DNA of 36,952 bases from Cytophagales bacterium (GCA_030446715.1 JAUJMU010000015.1:1-36952); one strand, 5' to 3'; numbered from the stretch's first letter, positions 6,781 through 15,148 are shown. The notes: generated by a model not told the origin, from the letters alone. A program made the numbers and translations.

Positions 6781-7788
6781 ATGGTGCAGAAAGCAGTCTT
6801 CTTTCTTTTTTTACTGCTTACCGGGATACCGGCACTGGCTCAATTCCCCAGAATTGTTCTCTTTGAAAAGCCTGATCCGCAGGTAAAGCGCCAGTACATC
6901 CGGGATTTCCCTCTCCAGAAAACCGGCCGGGTATTTCTGGCTACCCGCAGTCTATCCTTTGAACTCCGCAGCCGTACCGTCAGGCAGGCCTTTATTCAGT
7001 ACCAGCCCGCCTCCAGCATGGTGATGGGGATAGGCGGCTACTACCGGCGGCTGGGTCTGGAAGTCGGTTTTAAGTTACCCACCTCCGATTCCCGGCTGGA
7101 AAGATTCGGCCGCAGCCGTATCCTGGATTGGTCTACGTCCTTCTACGGCGACCGGTTTGGCGGCGACGCTTTTTTCCAGCGGTACCGGGGCTACGTGGTC
7201 CGCAACGGCTACGAAGTAGACCAGCAGTGGCGGTCGGGCAATCCGTACCCCCGCTACCCGGACCTTACCGCCTTTAACCTTGGCGGCAATGTATATTACG
7301 TGTTCAACCACAACCGATTCTCGTACCGCGCCGCTTTCACGCAGATGGAGCAGCAGGTAAAAAGCGCCGGTTCTTTCCTGCTGATGGCTTCGGGCACGAT
7401 CATGAACTTTGCCAACGACGGACAGGCTTTTATTCCGGCCGGGCGGCTGGCCAATTACAATCTGAACGACTTCCGGTACGGCCGGTTCTATAACCTGGCC
7501 CTTTCGCCCGGCTACGGTTATACGTTTGTGCGGGACCAGTTTTATGCCTCCCTTTCCCTCTTTATGGGGCTGGGCCTCCAGCACCAGAAGTACACGATGG
7601 GCAGCACCATTGACAACATCGGCCGCCCCTTCCGCAAAAATAACTTTCGCCTGGCCGCCGGCTATTTTGGCGATTCCTTCTACGGCGGTGGCGGTCTGCT
7701 GCTCGACAATACCTCGATCCGGGTAAAAGACCTGGTGATTGCCGCCAACTCCAACAGCTTCCGCCTTTTTGCCGGATACCGGTTCTAA
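6781..7788 (+). CDS. DUF4421-like outer-membrane beta-barrel protein
   Basis: From the ATG at 6781 the protein has 335 residues and a clear signal peptide (MVQKAVFFLFLLLTGIPALA, cleaved before QF). An ATG at 6748 and a TTG at 6700 are in-frame alternatives, but they put a long charged tail before the signal. The mature part is rich in alternating aromatic and glycine segments and ends in FRLFAGYRF, a terminal beta-strand with final Phe as in outer-membrane barrels. The overall pattern agrees with the Bacteroidota DUF4421 family, whose role is unknown. It follows dnaN by about 120 nt. Family name from recall, moderate confidence. Confidence 0.75.
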   Translation: MVQKAVFFLFLLLTGIPALAQFPRIVLFEKPDPQVKRQYIRDFPLQKTGRVFLATRSLSFELRSRTVRQAFIQYQPASSMVMGIGGYYRRLGLEVGFKLPTSDSRLERFGRSRILDWSTSFYGDRFGGDAFFQRYRGYVVRNGYEVDQQWRSGNPYPRYPDLTAFNLGGNVYYVFNHNRFSYRAAFTQMEQQVKSAGSFLLMASGTIMNFANDGQAFIPAGRLANYNLNDFRYGRFYNLALSPGYGYTFVRDQFYASLSLFMGLGLQHQKYTMGSTIDNIGRPFRKNNFRLAAGYFGDSFYGGGGLLLDNTSIRVKDLVIAANSNSFRLFAGYRF

Positions 7789-8094
7789 GCAGCTGCGCAA
7801 TTTTAAATTGTGAATTTTAGATTTTGAATGTCAAGGCTAGTCACTGACTATCCGGTAGTGGTCACCCGGCAGGAACCAGAGCGACTGCGGTGAGGCTGAC
7901 TTTTCAAAATGCTACCATGCTCTCCTGATTCTATCCCACGCCTCCGGTCTCCGGCTTACTTTTCCCTTTAGCAAACGGGCAAAATTAATCCGTCATTTTA
8001 AAATTTAGCTTTTTGGTTTAGGTATACCGGAAATCAGATGGCTACTTCGGCGTTCAAAATTTATAATTCACAATTTATAATTTCGCAGCTACTT
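7787..8094. repeat. Intergenic region bounded by a 44-bp imperfect inverted repeat
   Basis: 7787-7830 and the reverse complement of 8051-8094 agree at 38 of 44 positions (both contain AAGYAGCTGCG followed by an AT-rich stretch with TAAATTGTGAATT). They flank about 220 bp without an ORF. The same AGCTACTTAT/AAGTAGCTG motif recurs in gaps near 21061-21069 and 25590-25600, so this is a small dispersed repeat, perhaps a MITE or REP-like element. It separates the DUF4421 gene from ftsW. Confidence 0.6.
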
Positions 8095-8169
8095 ATCTCC
8101 CTCCTGAAATCTCCCGTCTTTCTTTCTTTTCTATTTTACATTGTCCGTTTACTATGGGATATTTGATCT

Positions 8170-9312
8170 ATGATTAAAGAATGGGTTGAGAAAAATATCA
8201 AGGGCGACCCGATGATCTGGTGCGTGGTCATTGCACTGTCGCTGATGAGTGTGCTGGTGGTGTACAGCGCTACCCGTTCACTGGCCTACAAAATGATGCA
8301 GGGCAATACGGAGTATTACCTGTTCAAACACGGCGGCCTGGTGGTATTGAGTCTGGGGGCCATGTGGGCCGCCCACTGGGTAGATTACCGGTTTTACGCC
8401 AAATTGTCGCGGCTGGCCCTCTGGATTTCGGTGCCGCTGCTGCTGCTGGTGTATTTTTTTGGCCGCAATATCAACTCTGCCTCCCGCCAGTTTCTGATCC
8501 CTTACATTGGCTCCTCCTTTCAGCCCTCCGACTTAGCCAAGCTGGCACTTATCACCAGCCTTGCGGCCATGCTGGCCAAACGGCAGCAACACATAGACGA
8601 CATAAAGGAATCCCTGATTCCGATCCTGATCTGGTGCGGAGTGATTTGCGGCCTGATTGCGCTGGCTAACTTTTCCACCGCGTTTCTGCTCTTTGCCACC
8701 TGTATGCTGCTGATGTTTATCGGCCGGGTGCCGGTAAAGTATTTGTTTTCACTCATTGCCATCGGCTTTGTGCTGGTTACGGTGGGCCTGTACGCCGGTG
8801 ACCGCCTCCCTACCGTGATTGGCCGGATTGAACGCTTCTTTGACCCCACACTGGTTCCTTTTCAGGCAGAGCAATCTTTTATTGCCATTGCCACCGGAGG
8901 CACGCTGGGCAAGGGAATCGGGCACAACGAGCAGAGTAATATTCTGCCCAACGCCTACAATGACTTTATTTACGCCATCATTGTGGAAGAATATGGCATG
9001 GTGGGAGGCGTGGCCGTGATTATCCTGTACCTTGTTTTCCTGTACCGGGGCATGCTGGCGGTTTCGCGGAGTGACCGGGCATTTGGCGGCTTGCTGTCGG
9101 CAGGGCTTGCATTCAGTCTGGTTATTCAGGCCTTTACGAATATGGCCGTTGCCGTCGGGCTTATTCCCATTACCGGTCAGCCGCTGCCCCTCCTCAGCAT
9201 GGGCGGAACTTCGCTGCTGTTCACGGGCATGTCTATTGGCATTATCCTGAGCGTAAGCCGCGAACGGGAGAAGTCTGAACCACGATCCGGAAAGATTAAA
9301 GGATTGGCATGA
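8170..9312 (+). CDS. ftsW: FtsW, SEDS peptidoglycan glycosyltransferase
   Basis: 380 residues with about ten hydrophobic segments and SEDS family landmarks: FQPSDLAKLALI, LLFATCMLLMFIGR, a loop with AEQSFIAIATGGTLGKGIGHNEQSNILPNAYNDFIYAIIVEEYG (shown in parts: GIGHNEQ and NDFIYAIIVEE), and LPITGQPLPLLSMGG-type ending. It polymerises lipid II at the septum together with the FtsI transpeptidase encoded later in the window. In Bacteroidota it normally lies between murD and murG in the mra/fts cluster. Here it is about 7.5 kb before rsmH with no murD. Its stop overlaps the start of the next gene (ATGA). Confidence 0.95.
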   Translation: MIKEWVEKNIKGDPMIWCVVIALSLMSVLVVYSATRSLAYKMMQGNTEYYLFKHGGLVVLSLGAMWAAHWVDYRFYAKLSRLALWISVPLLLLVYFFGRNINSASRQFLIPYIGSSFQPSDLAKLALITSLAAMLAKRQQHIDDIKESLIPILIWCGVICGLIALANFSTAFLLFATCMLLMFIGRVPVKYLFSLIAIGFVLVTVGLYAGDRLPTVIGRIERFFDPTLVPFQAEQSFIAIATGGTLGKGIGHNEQSNILPNAYNDFIYAIIVEEYGMVGGVAVIILYLVFLYRGMLAVSRSDRAFGGLLSAGLAFSLVIQAFTNMAVAVGLIPITGQPLPLLSMGGTSLLFTGMSIGIILSVSREREKSEPRSGKIKGLA

Positions 9313-9707
9313 TCCGGAACGCGTACAAATATGAAGATTTGACACGCAGCATTATTGGCTGCGCAATGAAGGTTCACAGCACGATGGGAAACGGTTTTCA
9401 GGAAGTAATCTATCAGCGGTGTCTGGCTATTGAAATGGGTAAACAGGGATTAAGCTTTGAACGCGAACTGGAAATGAATATTTTTTATGAATCTGCCTAT
9501 GTCGGAACGCGGAGAGTAGACTTTCTGGCAGAAAACAAAATAATGGTTGAACTGAAGGCCCTGATACAACTGGAAGATGCTCATTATGCTCAATGTCTCA
9601 ATTACCTTGAAGCGTATAAACTTGAAATAGGACTTTTAATCAATTTTGGGAGTAAAAGTCTGACGTTTAAGCGGTTTCACAACAATAAACTTCTCTCTGA
9701 CCTATAA
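9309..9707 (+). CDS. GxxExxY protein (PDDEXK_3 family)
   Basis: 132 residues containing the family motif Gly29-x-x-Glu32-x-x-Tyr35 in GNGFQEVIYQ. It also has VDFLAENKIMVELKA, which carries the D..ExK nuclease-like core (Asp and Glu-Leu-Lys), and AQCLNYLEAYKLEIGLLINFG. The family is annotated as a PD-(D/E)XK-like fold of unproven function and is common in Bacteroidota. The ATG overlaps the ftsW stop codon by 4 nt (ATGA), so translation is likely coupled. Its composition is more AT-rich than ftsW and murG, which suggests a later insertion into the operon. Full-length by comparison with the family. Confidence 0.85.
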   Translation: MIRNAYKYEDLTRSIIGCAMKVHSTMGNGFQEVIYQRCLAIEMGKQGLSFERELEMNIFYESAYVGTRRVDFLAENKIMVELKALIQLEDAHYAQCLNYLEAYKLEIGLLINFGSKSLTFKRFHNNKLLSDL

Positions 9708-9724
9708 TCTCCCAACTGTCGCCA

Positions 9725-9753
9725 TTTTCCGGTTGCCATCAGAAGCCGGAAAA
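9725..9753. other. Intergenic hairpin before murG
   Basis: TTTTCCGG (9725-9732) and CCGGAAAA (9746-9753) form an 8-bp stem with a 13-nt loop. A short T-run follows a few bases later (9761-9765), so it could act as a weak terminator or attenuator between the GxxExxY gene and murG. Confidence 0.4.
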
Positions 9754-9802
9754 GCCCATCTTTTTATCATTCAATCAAGCGAATCAAGGTTCAGAGACTG
9801 AC

Positions 9803-10903
9803 ATGACGCAGAAAAAAGTAATCATCAGCGGAGGAGGCACCGGCGGCCATATTTATCCGGCCATTGCCATTGCCAACGCCATCAACCAGCTGCGGCCCGG
9901 CACCCAGATTCTGTTTGTGGGTGCTGAAGGCAAAATGGAGATGCAGAAAGTGCCTCAGGCCGGCTACAAGATCATCGGGCTTCCCATTGCAGGTATCCAG
10001 CGAAAGTTCACCCTTAAAAATCTTTCTTTTCCCTTCAAGCTGATTAAAAGCCTGTTGAAAGCCCGGCAGATTGTAAAAGACTTTCAACCTGACGTGGCCG
10101 TTGGCGTAGGTGGTTATGCCAGTGGCCCTTTGCTTTACGCCGCTTCCTCCCGCAACATTCCTACCCTGATCCAGGAGCAAAACTCTTACGCGGGACTGAC
10201 CAATAAGATGCTGGCCAAACGCGCCAGGCGCATCTGCGTGGCTTATCCGGGAATGGCGCAGTTTTTCCCGGAAGACAAAATCCGCATGACCGGCAACCCG
10301 GTCCGGCAAGACATTGCCCAGTTGCTGCAGAAAAGGCAGGAGGCGCTTGCCTTTTTTAATCTGAAAGACGGAAAACCGGTTGTGCTGGTGATTGGCGGCA
10401 GCTTAGGTGCCCGCACCATCAATGAGAGCATCAAGGCGCACCTCTCGCAGCTGGCCACGTCCGGCGTGCAGATGATCTGGCAGACGGGTAAATTCTACTT
10501 TGACGGCTGCAAGGCCGCGGTGGATGCCATAAAACCTGAAAACATCTGGGTGAATGATTTTATTACCCGCATGGACTTCGCGTATGCCGCGGCCGATATT
10601 GTTATTTCCCGGGCGGGTGCCTTATCCATTTCGGAATTGTGCCTTGCCGGAAAACCCGCCATTCTGGTTCCTTCCCCGAATGTTTCGGAAGACCACCAGA
10701 CCAAAAACGCCATGGCCCTGGTCACTGCCCACGCCGCCTTGCTGGTCAGAGACACCGAGGCAACCCAAAAGCTGGTGCCTACGGCGCTGCGGCTGGTGGA
10801 TGATGAAGGACTAAAACAGGAATTGTCCCTCAATATTCTGCACCTTGGCAAGCCGAATGCGGCCCGCGAAATTGCCGAAGAAGTACTGGGGCTGATCAGT
10901 TGA
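9803..10903 (+). CDS. murG: MurG, UDP-GlcNAc:lipid I N-acetylglucosaminyltransferase
   Basis: 366 residues with the N-terminal donor loop GGTGGH (residues 11-16), GVGGYASGP, the lipid I-side QEQNSYAGLTNK, and C-terminal GGSLGAR and RAGALSISELCLAGKPAILVPSPN (UDP-GlcNAc binding). It converts lipid I to lipid II on the inner face of the membrane. In the standard cluster it follows ftsW directly; here a GxxExxY gene intervenes and murC does not follow. The gene is intact, and the next gene starts only 3 nt after its stop. Confidence 0.96.
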   Translation: MTQKKVIISGGGTGGHIYPAIAIANAINQLRPGTQILFVGAEGKMEMQKVPQAGYKIIGLPIAGIQRKFTLKNLSFPFKLIKSLLKARQIVKDFQPDVAVGVGGYASGPLLYAASSRNIPTLIQEQNSYAGLTNKMLAKRARRICVAYPGMAQFFPEDKIRMTGNPVRQDIAQLLQKRQEALAFFNLKDGKPVVLVIGGSLGARTINESIKAHLSQLATSGVQMIWQTGKFYFDGCKAAVDAIKPENIWVNDFITRMDFAYAAADIVISRAGALSISELCLAGKPAILVPSPNVSEDHQTKNAMALVTAHAALLVRDTEATQKLVPTALRLVDDEGLKQELSLNILHLGKPNAAREIAEEVLGLIS

Positions 10904-10905
10904 CC

Positions 10906-11607
10906 ATGGCCGAAGCTACCCAACCCACTTTCGGGGAAAAAGCCCTCCGGTTCTTTTTCGGGCTGGCAGAGCCTGCCACACTTCCTGCCGGCGTCAGTGT
11001 GATGAACCCGTTTGTGCGGCCGGAAGTACAGCCACTCATCCGGCAGTTTTACGAAAAGTTTTTCAGCGACCATCAAAAGCGGGTGTTCCTGCTGGGCATC
11101 AACCCGGGCCGGTTCGGGGGCGGTGCTACGGGGATTGCCTTCACTGATCCCCACGCGCTGCGTACGTATTGCGGCATTCCCAACAATATGCCGCCCACTT
11201 CCGAACTGTCGAGCAGATTTGTGTACCGCTTTATTGAGGCTTTCGGCGGGGCAGAATTGTTTTACCGGCATTTCTACATTGGTGCCGTGTACCCGCTGGC
11301 CCTGATCAAAGACGGCAAAAACTACAATTACTACGACCAGACGGGGCTGTTCGACTTGCTGAAACCCGCCATTGTGCAATCCCTTTCGCAACAGATTGCT
11401 TTCGGCGCCAACCAGGGGGTGGCAATTTGTCTGGGTCAGAAGAATGCTTCTTTTCTGGAGAAAATAAACCGGGAACGCCAGTTCTTCGGACGCATCATTC
11501 CGCTGGACCACCCGAGGTTTATCATGCAGTACAAGACCAGATTTGCCGACAGCTACACGGCTCAGTACGTGAAAGTGCTGGAAGAAGCTCTGGCGGGCAG
11601 GGAGTAG
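10906..11607 (+). CDS. SMUG2-like DNA glycosylase family protein (DUF4918)
   Basis: 233 residues from the ATG 2 nt after the murG stop. A TTG six bases earlier is a less likely start. The uracil-DNA-glycosylase superfamily first motif is visible as LLGINPGRFGGGATGIAFTDP (Gly64-Ile-Asn-Pro-Gly68), and a C-terminal LDHPRFIMQY is the candidate second active-site loop. The family is annotated as SMUG2-type DNA glycosylase in Bacteroidota; by analogy it would remove damaged or deaminated bases. It is probably co-transcribed with murG because of the tight spacing. Substrate is not predictable from sequence. Confidence 0.8.
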   Translation: MAEATQPTFGEKALRFFFGLAEPATLPAGVSVMNPFVRPEVQPLIRQFYEKFFSDHQKRVFLLGINPGRFGGGATGIAFTDPHALRTYCGIPNNMPPTSELSSRFVYRFIEAFGGAELFYRHFYIGAVYPLALIKDGKNYNYYDQTGLFDLLKPAIVQSLSQQIAFGANQGVAICLGQKNASFLEKINRERQFFGRIIPLDHPRFIMQYKTRFADSYTAQYVKVLEEALAGRE

Positions 11608-11634
11608 ATATTCGATATTCTGCTTTGCGGAAAA

Positions 11635-11706
11635 CTTTGCGGCCTTTGCGTGAAAATCCATAGGTTCCACGCAAACCCGCCTGCCGGCGAGGCAAAGGCC
11701 GCAAAG
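11635..11706. terminator. Inverted repeat between convergent genes
   Basis: CTTTGCGGCCTTTGC (11635-11649) and GCAAAGGCCGCAAAG (11692-11706) are perfect 15-bp inverted repeats with a 42-nt loop that holds a further GCGTG/CACGC pairing. The position between convergent genes suggests a bidirectional terminator. The CTTTGCGGCCTTTGCGTG sequence type recurs widely in Bacteroidota intergenic DNA, so it may also be a REP-like repeat. Confidence 0.55.
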
Positions 11707-11725
11707 AAAGAAACGCAAAGATGAA

Positions 11726-12757
11726 TCAGAAATCGAACAGTTTGCTGTACTGGTTGTCACCGTGCGAATTGCGCCTTACGGGCGGCAGTGGCGCTTCGAT
11801 GTCTATAAAGTAACGGCCGCTGTTGCCCTGGTCGATGAGTTGCTGCTTCTGGTCGCCGAGCAGAAAGGAAACGCCTTCTTTTTCCCACTTGTCCAGCATT
11901 TCGAGCCCCTTCTCTTCGTATACGCCGTTCTGCAGGTCAATGGAGTCCATGAAGTTGGCAGACAGTTCCATGAAGCGTTCCATTTCGCCCACCTTGCGGC
12001 TCACATCGTCGGCAATGGCTTCCATGGCCTGGTCAAACATCTGACGCTTGTCTTTATCTCCCGAGATGATGTTAAGTGCCGAACGCATGGCCGAGTGGCT
12101 GTTCCGGATGGCTTCCCGTTCAATCTTTTTCACCTGCACCTGATCCTGAATATCCTCCAGCAGGATTTCGGAGTTTTCGTACATTTTGGTCAGCACCCGG
12201 TAGAGGATTTCCATTTTGCGGTATAAGTCACTCAGTTTCATGTTCGACTCCTGCATCCGGCCGGCTTTCCGCGTTTTGAGGATCATCTGGGCCTGCTTGC
12301 CGGTTTCCCGGGCCTTGTTGGCAAGAGCGAGGCTGGCACTCATTGTCTGTTCGTTCTGCGTCATCAGGTCCTTCAGCTTCCGCATCTGCCCGCGCAGGGC
12401 GCCAATCTGCTTATCCATCTTGTGCAGGTTATCCTTCAGGCTGTCAATGTACGACTCCAGGATGCCGATGGGATCAATCTGCACGAACATGCCCGTTACG
12501 GAACGCATGATGCTCTTGTAAATGTACCAGATCAGGGTCCGGAATTTGGGGTCGAGCAGCACGTACAGCAGCGCCCCGACACCGATAAAAAGCCCGGCGG
12601 CGTACAGGGTATTTTCGAGCAGCGTAATCAGGTACGGCAACGCTTTGTAGAGCAGGTAGCCGCCCCCCAGCACCAGTCCGGTGCCGAACAGCATGCCTGT
12701 AGTTCCTTCGGGCTTCTCCCAGAAAGACTTTGGTTTGAGACTATCTAAATTGTTCAT
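11726..12757 (-). CDS. Membrane-anchored coiled-coil protein, unknown function
   Basis: 343 residues. Two hydrophobic segments near the N-terminus (about 19-42 and 47-68) are followed by a long, charged, heptad-rich region (about 95-275: LKDNLHKMDKQIGALRGQMRKLKDLM...), so most of the protein is predicted cytoplasmic coiled coil. The C-terminus is Pro-rich then polar. PspA/TelA-like membrane-stress proteins have a similar look, but I see no diagnostic motif and do not assign the family. It is the second gene of a two-gene minus-strand operon with another coiled-coil protein 77 nt upstream; the two may interact. Intact reading frame. Confidence 0.75.
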   Translation of the reverse strand: MNNLDSLKPKSFWEKPEGTTGMLFGTGLVLGGGYLLYKALPYLITLLENTLYAAGLFIGVGALLYVLLDPKFRTLIWYIYKSIMRSVTGMFVQIDPIGILESYIDSLKDNLHKMDKQIGALRGQMRKLKDLMTQNEQTMSASLALANKARETGKQAQMILKTRKAGRMQESNMKLSDLYRKMEILYRVLTKMYENSEILLEDIQDQVQVKKIEREAIRNSHSAMRSALNIISGDKDKRQMFDQAMEAIADDVSRKVGEMERFMELSANFMDSIDLQNGVYEEKGLEMLDKWEKEGVSFLLGDQKQQLIDQGNSGRYFIDIEAPLPPVRRNSHGDNQYSKLFDF

Positions 12758-12763
12758 ACCGGT

Positions 12764-12840
12764 AGCTGTTAGAGCTGTTAGCGATTAGTAATCAGAGAAA
12801 AGTTATTCAGTTATTCAGTTATTCAGTTATTCAGTTATTC
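12764..12840. repeat. Short tandem repeats between the two coiled-coil genes
   Basis: AGCTGTTAG occurs twice in tandem (12764-12781), and AGTTATTC occurs five times in perfect tandem (12801-12840). The 8-nt array overlaps the last codons of the upstream minus-strand gene. Read on the minus strand it supplies TAA stop codons in successive frames. Such 8-nt arrays are slippage-prone. Confidence 0.85.
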
Positions 12841-13509
12841 AGTTTGCTTCAGGTATCGCCGGATGTTTTCCGCATCCGTCTGAATCTGGCCCATCACGGT
12901 GTCAATGGTGAAATGAAAATTATTACGGGTGGCTTCTATTCTTGAGGTAGCCTCGGTAATGATTCCCTGAGCCCGGCCCAGTTCATCCTGATGCGCCGCA
13001 ATCTCCTCCGTCAGCCGCTTGATCTGCTCGGCCTTCTGCCCGATCAGCGCTTGCAACCGCTCCACGTCTTTTTGTTTGGCTGTTACGTTCAGGTCTACCT
13101 GCTGGTTGACGGCCCGCGTGAAATTATCCCGTTCCTTCTCCAATACCGACTGGTAAAAGGCGGCACTTTCCAGTAGCCGGTCCACGGTTACCCCCATGGT
13201 TGCGGCCGTGGCATAGGCTGATTTGTACCGGGTCGCCTCGTCCGGGATGATGCCTGCAAGTGTTTTCAGGGAATTTTTAAACTCCAGAAAATCAAAGCCT
13301 TGCTGGTTATTTTCCTCCAGTGCCTTCTCAAGGGAATCAAATATCCGCTGATCAAGGTCGCCCTTCACCTGCCGGGGCAGAGGGGGGGGCATAGCCGGGG
13401 GCAGGGGCGGCGGCGTGGCAGGCGAGCCGGGTTGCTTCCCCGTTGCTGCTTCCTGGGCCGTGGCCGGCGTTTCTTCCTCAATAAAAAGTGACTTCAGGTT
13501 TTTGAACAT
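12835..13509 (-). CDS. Proline-rich coiled-coil protein, unknown function
   Basis: 224 residues. A short N-terminal region is followed by a proline-rich linker (about 30-48, PPPLPPAMPPPLPR). Next come a globular helical stretch containing FDFLEFKNSLKTLAGIIPDEATRYKSAYATAATMGV and a coiled coil to the end (VERLQALIGQKAEQIKRLTEEIAAHQDEL...). No signal peptide or membrane segment. It is the promoter-proximal gene of the pair with the membrane-anchored coiled-coil protein downstream, so a peripheral partner at the membrane is plausible. The final codons are part of the AGTTATTC tandem array, so copy-number change there would alter only the extreme C-terminus. I do not recognise the family. Confidence 0.75.
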   Translation of the reverse strand: MFKNLKSLFIEEETPATAQEAATGKQPGSPATPPPLPPAMPPPLPRQVKGDLDQRIFDSLEKALEENNQQGFDFLEFKNSLKTLAGIIPDEATRYKSAYATAATMGVTVDRLLESAAFYQSVLEKERDNFTRAVNQQVDLNVTAKQKDVERLQALIGQKAEQIKRLTEEIAAHQDELGRAQGIITEATSRIEATRNNFHFTIDTVMGQIQTDAENIRRYLKQTE

Positions 13510-13794
13510 GGCTGACGGTCTTAAATGCTGTTGTTAAAAAAGAACTGCTCCCGTTTAAGTTTATAAAAATCGCCTTTTCAGGCAACAGGTGTCCTTGACT
13601 GATCTGGATACTGGTACTCCGAAAACAATTTAAAGTTTTCACCGGAGATTACATCTTAGCCGCTGAGCAGATTTTTTCATTATTCGCCGCAAAATTTGTT
13701 TACGGGACTTTATGGGGGCGGTCACAAAAAGTAACCCCGCAAAATGCACAAATTTGGTTCTATTATTTTATTTTTCTTACCTGAACCACCAAAC
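13510..13794. other. Intergenic leader of the coiled-coil operon
   Basis: About 285 bp upstream of the minus-strand coiled-coil pair. It is AT-rich with several A/T runs. I see no ORF, RNA gene or convincing TAnnTTTG promoter in either direction. Confidence 0.5.
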
Positions 13795-13795
13795 G

Positions 13796-13826
13796 AAAAA
13801 AGCCGGCTGGCATGCACCAACCGGCT
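13796..13826 (-). terminator. Intrinsic terminator of the TlpA-like lipoprotein gene
   Basis: AGCCGGCTGG (13801-13810) pairs with CCAACCGGCT (13817-13826) with one G-T pair around a 6-nt loop. Read on the minus strand the stem is followed by a run of six T (13801 down to 13796). It lies 19 nt after the stop of the minus-strand gene. Confidence 0.85.
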
Positions 13827-13844
13827 GGTATTCTCTGCTTCTTC

Positions 13845-15113
13845 TCAAAGTCTGACACTGATCTGCTGCCTGGCGGGCTCGGCCAGCAGTTTGTCAGTAA
13901 ACTGATTGAACTCTTCCACAAATTCTTGGTAGTAGTTACCTGTACCGGGTCCGCTGAAACCGGTATGGATGCGCCGGACTTTGCCCTGCCGGTCGATGAA
14001 TATGGTGGTTGGAAAGGCCAGTACTTTGTCAAGCATGGGCAGTGAAGCAGCCACGTCCGCCGTAGTGTTTTTGCCAGCCAGCAGCACGTCGTAGCCGATG
14101 CCCATGCGGCGCTTCATCCGCTCAAGCTTCGGGGCAGTAGCTTCCAGCGTGGGCACTACCTCGTAAGCCAGCCCTACGATTTCTACGCCGCGGTCCTTGT
14201 TTTTTTCGTACCAGGGAGCCAGAAAATTGGTTTCATCCATGCAGTTGGGGCACCAGCTGCCCATGATCTGCACAATCACCACTTTGTCCCGAAACTCAGG
14301 GTCACTCAGGGATACGGGTTTACCGTTCAGGTCGGGAAAAGTAAAATCAATCCGGTCGTAGCCTTTTTTCAGGTAAGCCAATGTATTGGCATCAGGCAGG
14401 GCAGCCTTGTCGTCGCGGAGGGCCGTCCACTTCTGGTACCCTTTGGCACCGGACCAGAATTCACCTTCCAGCAGATTGCGGCTACTATCCAGGAAAGCCC
14501 TGAACAGGTACAGGTGCGAACCGTCGAAGGTGGAAAGCTTCAGTTCAGTGCCCTCCAGCTGGCCGGCAAGGTAGCGGTAGTCGCCGGTGGGCGTGAGGAA
14601 GGAGCCAGTAATGTTGTTGCCCTGCTGTTCAAATACGCCTACCGCTGCGGCAGAATCTTTATCCGTGCGGAAAGTAACCGCCCACTTACCCGCAATCTGT
14701 CCGGCCGGCTCCGTTTTGGCGGGCTGAAAGCGGAACTTCTGCCCATACCGGGCCGTGAAGACGAGGTCATACACCCGCTTCGGATTGTACCGCGTATACC
14801 GCCCATGCAGCGTACTGTCGCCGGTGGCGGCCACGATTTCCGAATCAAACATATCAATGGGAATGTACAGTGAATCGCCGCGGACGTGGGCGGTATCAAG
14901 TGGCAGCCGTTCGGCACCGTTCAGCGCAGCCACGGTGAAGGTGGTATCGTTCAGCTTTTGCAGGTCCATCCCGAAAGGCAACTCGCCACCGGGTGAGGCA
15001 ATTACAGCCCGCCAGGTGCCGGTCCGGAGTTGCACTTTCTTCTCCTGCTGGCACGCGGCCAAAGTCAACAGCACTGCACCCGCAAGGCCTATTCGCCGGA
15101 AAGGATATCTCAT
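13845..15113 (-). CDS. TlpA-like thioredoxin-fold lipoprotein
   Basis: 422 residues. A lipoprotein signal ends LTLAAC (lipobox Cys about residue 20). A DUF4369-like beta-rich domain follows (about 30-250). The C-terminal TlpA/ResA thioredoxin domain (about 265-415) carries the redox motif Trp-Cys-Pro-Asn-Cys near residue 288 (MGSWCPNCMDE) and the cis-Pro region AFPTTIFIDRQGKVRRIHTGF. Such proteins reduce or exchange disulfides on the outer face of a membrane, for example in cytochrome c maturation; the substrate is unknown. Single-gene unit with its own candidate promoter and a clear terminator. Confidence 0.9.
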   Translation of the reverse strand: MRYPFRRIGLAGAVLLTLAACQQEKKVQLRTGTWRAVIASPGGELPFGMDLQKLNDTTFTVAALNGAERLPLDTAHVRGDSLYIPIDMFDSEIVAATGDSTLHGRYTRYNPKRVYDLVFTARYGQKFRFQPAKTEPAGQIAGKWAVTFRTDKDSAAAVGVFEQQGNNITGSFLTPTGDYRYLAGQLEGTELKLSTFDGSHLYLFRAFLDSSRNLLEGEFWSGAKGYQKWTALRDDKAALPDANTLAYLKKGYDRIDFTFPDLNGKPVSLSDPEFRDKVVIVQIMGSWCPNCMDETNFLAPWYEKNKDRGVEIVGLAYEVVPTLEATAPKLERMKRRMGIGYDVLLAGKNTTADVAASLPMLDKVLAFPTTIFIDRQGKVRRIHTGFSGPGTGNYYQEFVEEFNQFTDKLLAEPARQQISVRL

Positions 15114-15148
15114 AATCTATATTAATTTTGTAGATATAATAGTTTAAA

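Noticed and set aside
7791-8094. Small RNA gene between the DUF4421 gene and ftsW
   Set aside because: The region has no promoter plus terminator pair; the inverted repeat arms and dispersed copies fit a repeat element better.
10495-11760. Long minus-strand ORF (421 codons) across murG and the SMUG2-like gene
   Set aside because: It spans two well-supported + strand genes and the terminator region, and its translation has no family features.
12764-12781. GTTAG boxes near the coiled-coil genes as another attC
   Set aside because: They are part of a 9-nt tandem repeat with no palindromic arms or matching CTAAC box.
12801-12840. CRISPR-like regular repeats
   Set aside because: The unit is 8 nt with no spacers; it is a simple tandem repeat.
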